From NCBI GenBank assembly GCA_002320665.1, contig DCKO01000038.1, forward strand, positions 1-22,077: a stretch of 22,077 nt of DNA, read 5' to 3'. The stretch is from Micavibrio sp. UBA1672. Its GTDB lineage: Bacteria; Pseudomonadota; Alphaproteobacteria; Micavibrionales; Micavibrionaceae. Position numbers and translations under genes: made by a program. This document shows, one piece after another, positions 20,355-22,077 of the stretch. The number at the start of each line of letters is the position of its first letter. The first letter of the stretch is position 1. The notes under the pieces are model-generated. The model saw only the letters and a program-made list of their open reading frames with translations, did no database searches and had not been told where the DNA came from.

Positions 20355-21239
20355 ATGTCCGGAATTAATAATCAAACAATCTCACAACAAATTCTAGCAG
20401 CAGCAGCGGCTCGAACTATAATTGAAGAGCTTGAAAGAAAAGGCGGTTGTAAAAAAGCAATTGCGCATATAAAAGCAACATTCTGGAAGCCAGAATTGTT
20501 GGATGAACTTGATACTTGGAGCAGACAATATGTGACAAGAGGCCATATATTCACTGATGATCCAAGCCCTTGTGCCGAAGATATCGTTTCTAGATTACCT
20601 GGATCGGGCCGAGTATTTGAAATTGGTTCTGGCACAGGACGTGATGCCAAATTTTACGTCGATAATGGTTTAATCTATGAAGGCATTGATAACGCCAGAT
20701 TTGCTGTTTTTGAAACGGGAGAAATGCTGGAACGGTCCAAACAATATAAAGGGGACTCTAAAGCGTCTTTTGCGAATATTATTACAACCAGCGTAACGCC
20801 AAACTTCTTCGATGCAGCCTCAGCCCACAGGGTTTTACACCTGCCTGATCCTGATGACTTACCAGCGATTTTAAACAGAATAAGCATGTCACTAAAATCA
20901 GAGGGCCGAATTGCTTTTACATTTAGACGACCAGATGATTTTGATCCTGATAATATGATTCGTATTGATGATTATACCGCAGAACGAAAAGATCTTAATG
21001 GTGACCTTACAAATTTCTATGATGAAGAGCGGGCAAACCTACTTTTATCAAAACATTTTACTGATCTTGTATATACGGAAATAGAAGAACCAGATGCTTG
21101 TGATAAATTCAACAAAGATGGTTCACCTAAGATGACCCAACTTCTTTTAGCCACAGGTCGCAAGAAAACAGATAAAGAGCGCGAACAAACTAACGGCAAT
21201 AATGGCCATACTTCACAGCCACAAACAGAAATGTCTTAG
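20355..21239 (+). CDS. Class I SAM-dependent methyltransferase
   Basis: 294 residues from the ATG at 20355. An in-frame TTG at 20343 has no ribosome site, and GAG lies seven bases before the ATG. A helical N-terminal region (1-80) precedes the Rossmann methylase domain: motif I VFEIGSGTGRDAKFYVDNG (87-105), acidic IYEGIDNARFAV, the motif IV-like FDAASAHRVLHLPDPDDLPA, and IAFTFRRPDDF. A polar, Asn/Gln-rich tail ends the protein. It belongs to the methyltransferase-11/25-like group. Substrates cannot be assigned (small molecule, lipid or protein). The lack of N-P-P-Y or cytosine-C5 motifs argues against a DNA methylase. It is paired with the XRE regulator. Confidence 0.82.
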   Translation: MSGINNQTISQQILAAAAARTIIEELERKGGCKKAIAHIKATFWKPELLDELDTWSRQYVTRGHIFTDDPSPCAEDIVSRLPGSGRVFEIGSGTGRDAKFYVDNGLIYEGIDNARFAVFETGEMLERSKQYKGDSKASFANIITTSVTPNFFDAASAHRVLHLPDPDDLPAILNRISMSLKSEGRIAFTFRRPDDFDPDNMIRIDDYTAERKDLNGDLTNFYDEERANLLLSKHFTDLVYTEIEEPDACDKFNKDGSPKMTQLLLATGRKKTDKEREQTNGNNGHTSQPQTEMS

Positions 21240-21242
21240 TTA

Positions 21243-21521
21243 TCACGGACAAGCAATCACACCATAGGTCATGCCATGAGTTTCTTCTTCCCGCATGATG
21301 GTATCCGCTAATTCCTCTGATTGATTATGGCTAGCAAGAATCCCCCCGATCATGTCACGGCTAAACTTTTCTTGCTGGCAACGCTGCTCAACATCGACAG
21401 CAATTTGATCAACTTCCTGCAACTGAAGCCCTGCTTCGATCAAGGTGCGCTGCAAGAGCAGCATATTGGGCGCATTAAGAGAGAAGGTTTCCTGAAGTGT
21501 TTCTGATAAGGGTTTCATCAT
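21243..21521 (-). CDS. Small hypothetical protein translationally coupled to panD
   Basis: 92 residues. The stop of panD and this start overlap by one base (TAATG), and GAGG lies seven bases upstream, so translation is coupled. The protein is helical and acidic, with sequence beginning MMKPLSETLQETFSLNAPNM and later LLLQRTLIEAGLQLQEVDQI. It has no signal peptide and ends GMTYGVIACP. I recognise no family. Placement directly after panD suggests a role in pantothenate/CoA synthesis or PanD processing. It is not the GNAT-type PanM/PanZ maturation factor of enterics. It is convergent with the methyltransferase (three bases apart). Confidence 0.7.
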   Translation of the reverse strand: MMKPLSETLQETFSLNAPNMLLLQRTLIEAGLQLQEVDQIAVDVEQRCQQEKFSRDMIGGILASHNQSEELADTIMREEETHGMTYGVIACP

Positions 21522-21895
21522 TATATAGCCTCTTTTAAATGCGGTTGTTTTACAATTTTATTATTTTCATCCATCAAAAGGATGGTCGGCTTGTGGCTAG
21601 TCGCAGCCTGTTTTTCCATAGATTCATATGCGCAGATAATGACCAGATCTTCTTTTTGTGCCAAGCGCGCTGCCGCGCCATTAATGCCTATAATACCAGA
21701 GCCTGCCTCACCTGTAATTGCATAGGTTGTGAAGCGGTCTCCTGTATTGATGTTCAGAACATCCACTTGTTCAAAAGGTAAAATTCCGCTGGCTTCGAGT
21801 AGGTCCGCATCAACTGTGATTGATCCTTCATAATTCAGATCACATTGCGTTACAGTAGCTCTGTGAATCTTGGCTTTGAGCATTGTTATCGTCAT
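21521..21895 (-). CDS. panD: Aspartate 1-decarboxylase precursor
   Basis: 124 residues. Decarboxylates L-aspartate to beta-alanine for pantothenate. It is made as a proenzyme that self-cleaves between Gly24 and Ser25 (LNYEGSITVDADLLEASGI), generating the pyruvoyl group. Other conserved parts are the N-terminal MLKAKIHRATVTQCDLNY, VDVLNINTGDRFTTYAITG, and GINGAAARLAQKEDLVIICAY. The ATG at 21895 adds MTIT before the usual MLKAK start, and has AAGG eight bases upstream, so I keep it. The ATG at 21883 lacks a site. A promoter match lies upstream. The downstream small gene is coupled. Confidence 0.95.
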   Translation of the reverse strand: MTITMLKAKIHRATVTQCDLNYEGSITVDADLLEASGILPFEQVDVLNINTGDRFTTYAITGEAGSGIIGINGAAARLAQKEDLVIICAYESMEKQAATSHKPTILLMDENNKIVKQPHLKEAI

Positions 21896-21927
21896 TCTTC
21901 ACGCCTTTCTTCTTATTCTTTACAGTC

Positions 21928-21957
21928 TTTATAGCTTTTTATGCAAAAAAAAATCAA
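21928..21957 (-). promoter_or_regulatory. panD promoter
   Basis: On the minus strand TTGATT (21957-21952), 18 bases including a T run, then TATAAA (21933-21928). The predicted RNA start is about 21921, giving a leader of about 26 bases. Confidence 0.5.
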
Positions 21958-21971
21958 CCAAAACATAAGAA

Positions 21972-21990
21972 ACCCCGCACATAGCGGGGC
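21972..21990 (-). terminator. groEL terminator
   Basis: Stem CCCCGC (21973-21978) / GCGGGG (21984-21989) with a five-base loop. On the minus strand TTTCTTATGTTTT follows. It lies about 50 bases after the groEL stop. Confidence 0.75.
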
Positions 21991-22038
21991 TTCATATTCT
22001 TTAGGTAATAAGCAAATGAGCATATGTTATGAGCGGGA

Positions 22039-22077
22039 TTAGAATCCCATGCCGCCCATACCGCCCATTCCACCCAT
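22039..22077 (-). CDS. groL: Chaperonin GroEL, C-terminal end only
   Basis: The last 12 codons before the TAA at 22041-22039 read MGGMGGMGGMGF, the flexible Gly-Gly-Met tail of GroEL inside the chaperonin cavity. The rest lies beyond the window. A terminator follows. The tail is diagnostic despite its shortness. Confidence 0.85.
   Translation of the reverse strand: MGGMGGMGGMGF

Noticed and set aside
19659..21239. Toxin-antitoxin or restriction system
   Set aside because: The second gene has a class I methylase motif set without DNA-methylase or nuclease motifs, and the regulator is longer than typical antitoxins.
1..22077. CRISPR arrays, insertion sequences, rRNA genes
   Set aside because: No regularly spaced repeats, transposase-like frames or conserved rRNA sequence seen.

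Overview
The window looks like chromosomal DNA of an alphaproteobacterium of moderate-to-low GC content. The main evidence is the linkage mutM - (insert) - rpsT - dnaA, a FYDLN-acid zinc-ribbon protein, a MutM zinc finger of the C-x4-C type, a GroEL tail of the GGM type, and a cluster of GANTC (CcrM-type) methylation sites next to a DnaA box. A small membrane-anchored pilin-like protein beginning with a GNVMFYILIAVALFAALGYA-type segment recalls Micavibrio-like and related Rhodospirillales-like lineages. That placement is inference only.

Region 1 (1-3974, all minus strand) is a fatty-acid beta-oxidation cluster: a thiolase and a 3-hydroxyacyl-CoA dehydrogenase of the FadN type, cut off by the window edge before its enoyl-CoA hydratase domain. 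Two unrecognised genes lie between them. Region 2 (4154-6833) holds a FYDLN-acid protein, then an AT-rich divergent module (MarR regulator against rhodanese plus DoxX) with palindromic operator candidates. The MarR gene overlaps prmA (ribosomal L11 methyltransferase) by ATGA. Region 3 (6830-10410) has a large unrecognised membrane-associated protein converging on prmA, a family-4-like glycosyltransferase and a TauE/SafE permease.

Region 4 (10411-12111) is AT-rich accessory DNA. It holds two unknown proteins, a 42-residue lipoprotein that is easy to miss, two or three strong promoter matches and a structured leader or small-RNA candidate. Region 5 (12117-14232) is a signalling cluster. A receiver domain fused to a guanine-deaminase-like domain that has lost both zinc-binding cysteines is divergent from a pilin-like protein and a stand-alone receiver protein. 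Region 6 (14325-16560) is dnaA and rpsT, separated by a long leader and a terminator. Upstream of rpsT lies a DnaA-box/GANTC cluster.

Region 7 (16876-19240) carries an acidic coiled-coil protein whose reading frame contains an early amber codon, a secreted protein translationally coupled to mutM, and mutM itself. A probable small RNA on the minus strand (about 19370-19480) lies between mutM and an XRE regulator/methyltransferase pair (19659-21239). The window ends with a small unknown gene coupled to panD, and the last 12 codons of groEL.

The housekeeping genes are secure. The most interesting items are the receiver/pseudo-deaminase fusion with its receiver/pilin neighbours, the DnaA-box/GANTC cluster, the candidate small RNA beside mutM, and the amber codon. 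All functional statements rest on reading the sequence and remembered family features. No database search was run.
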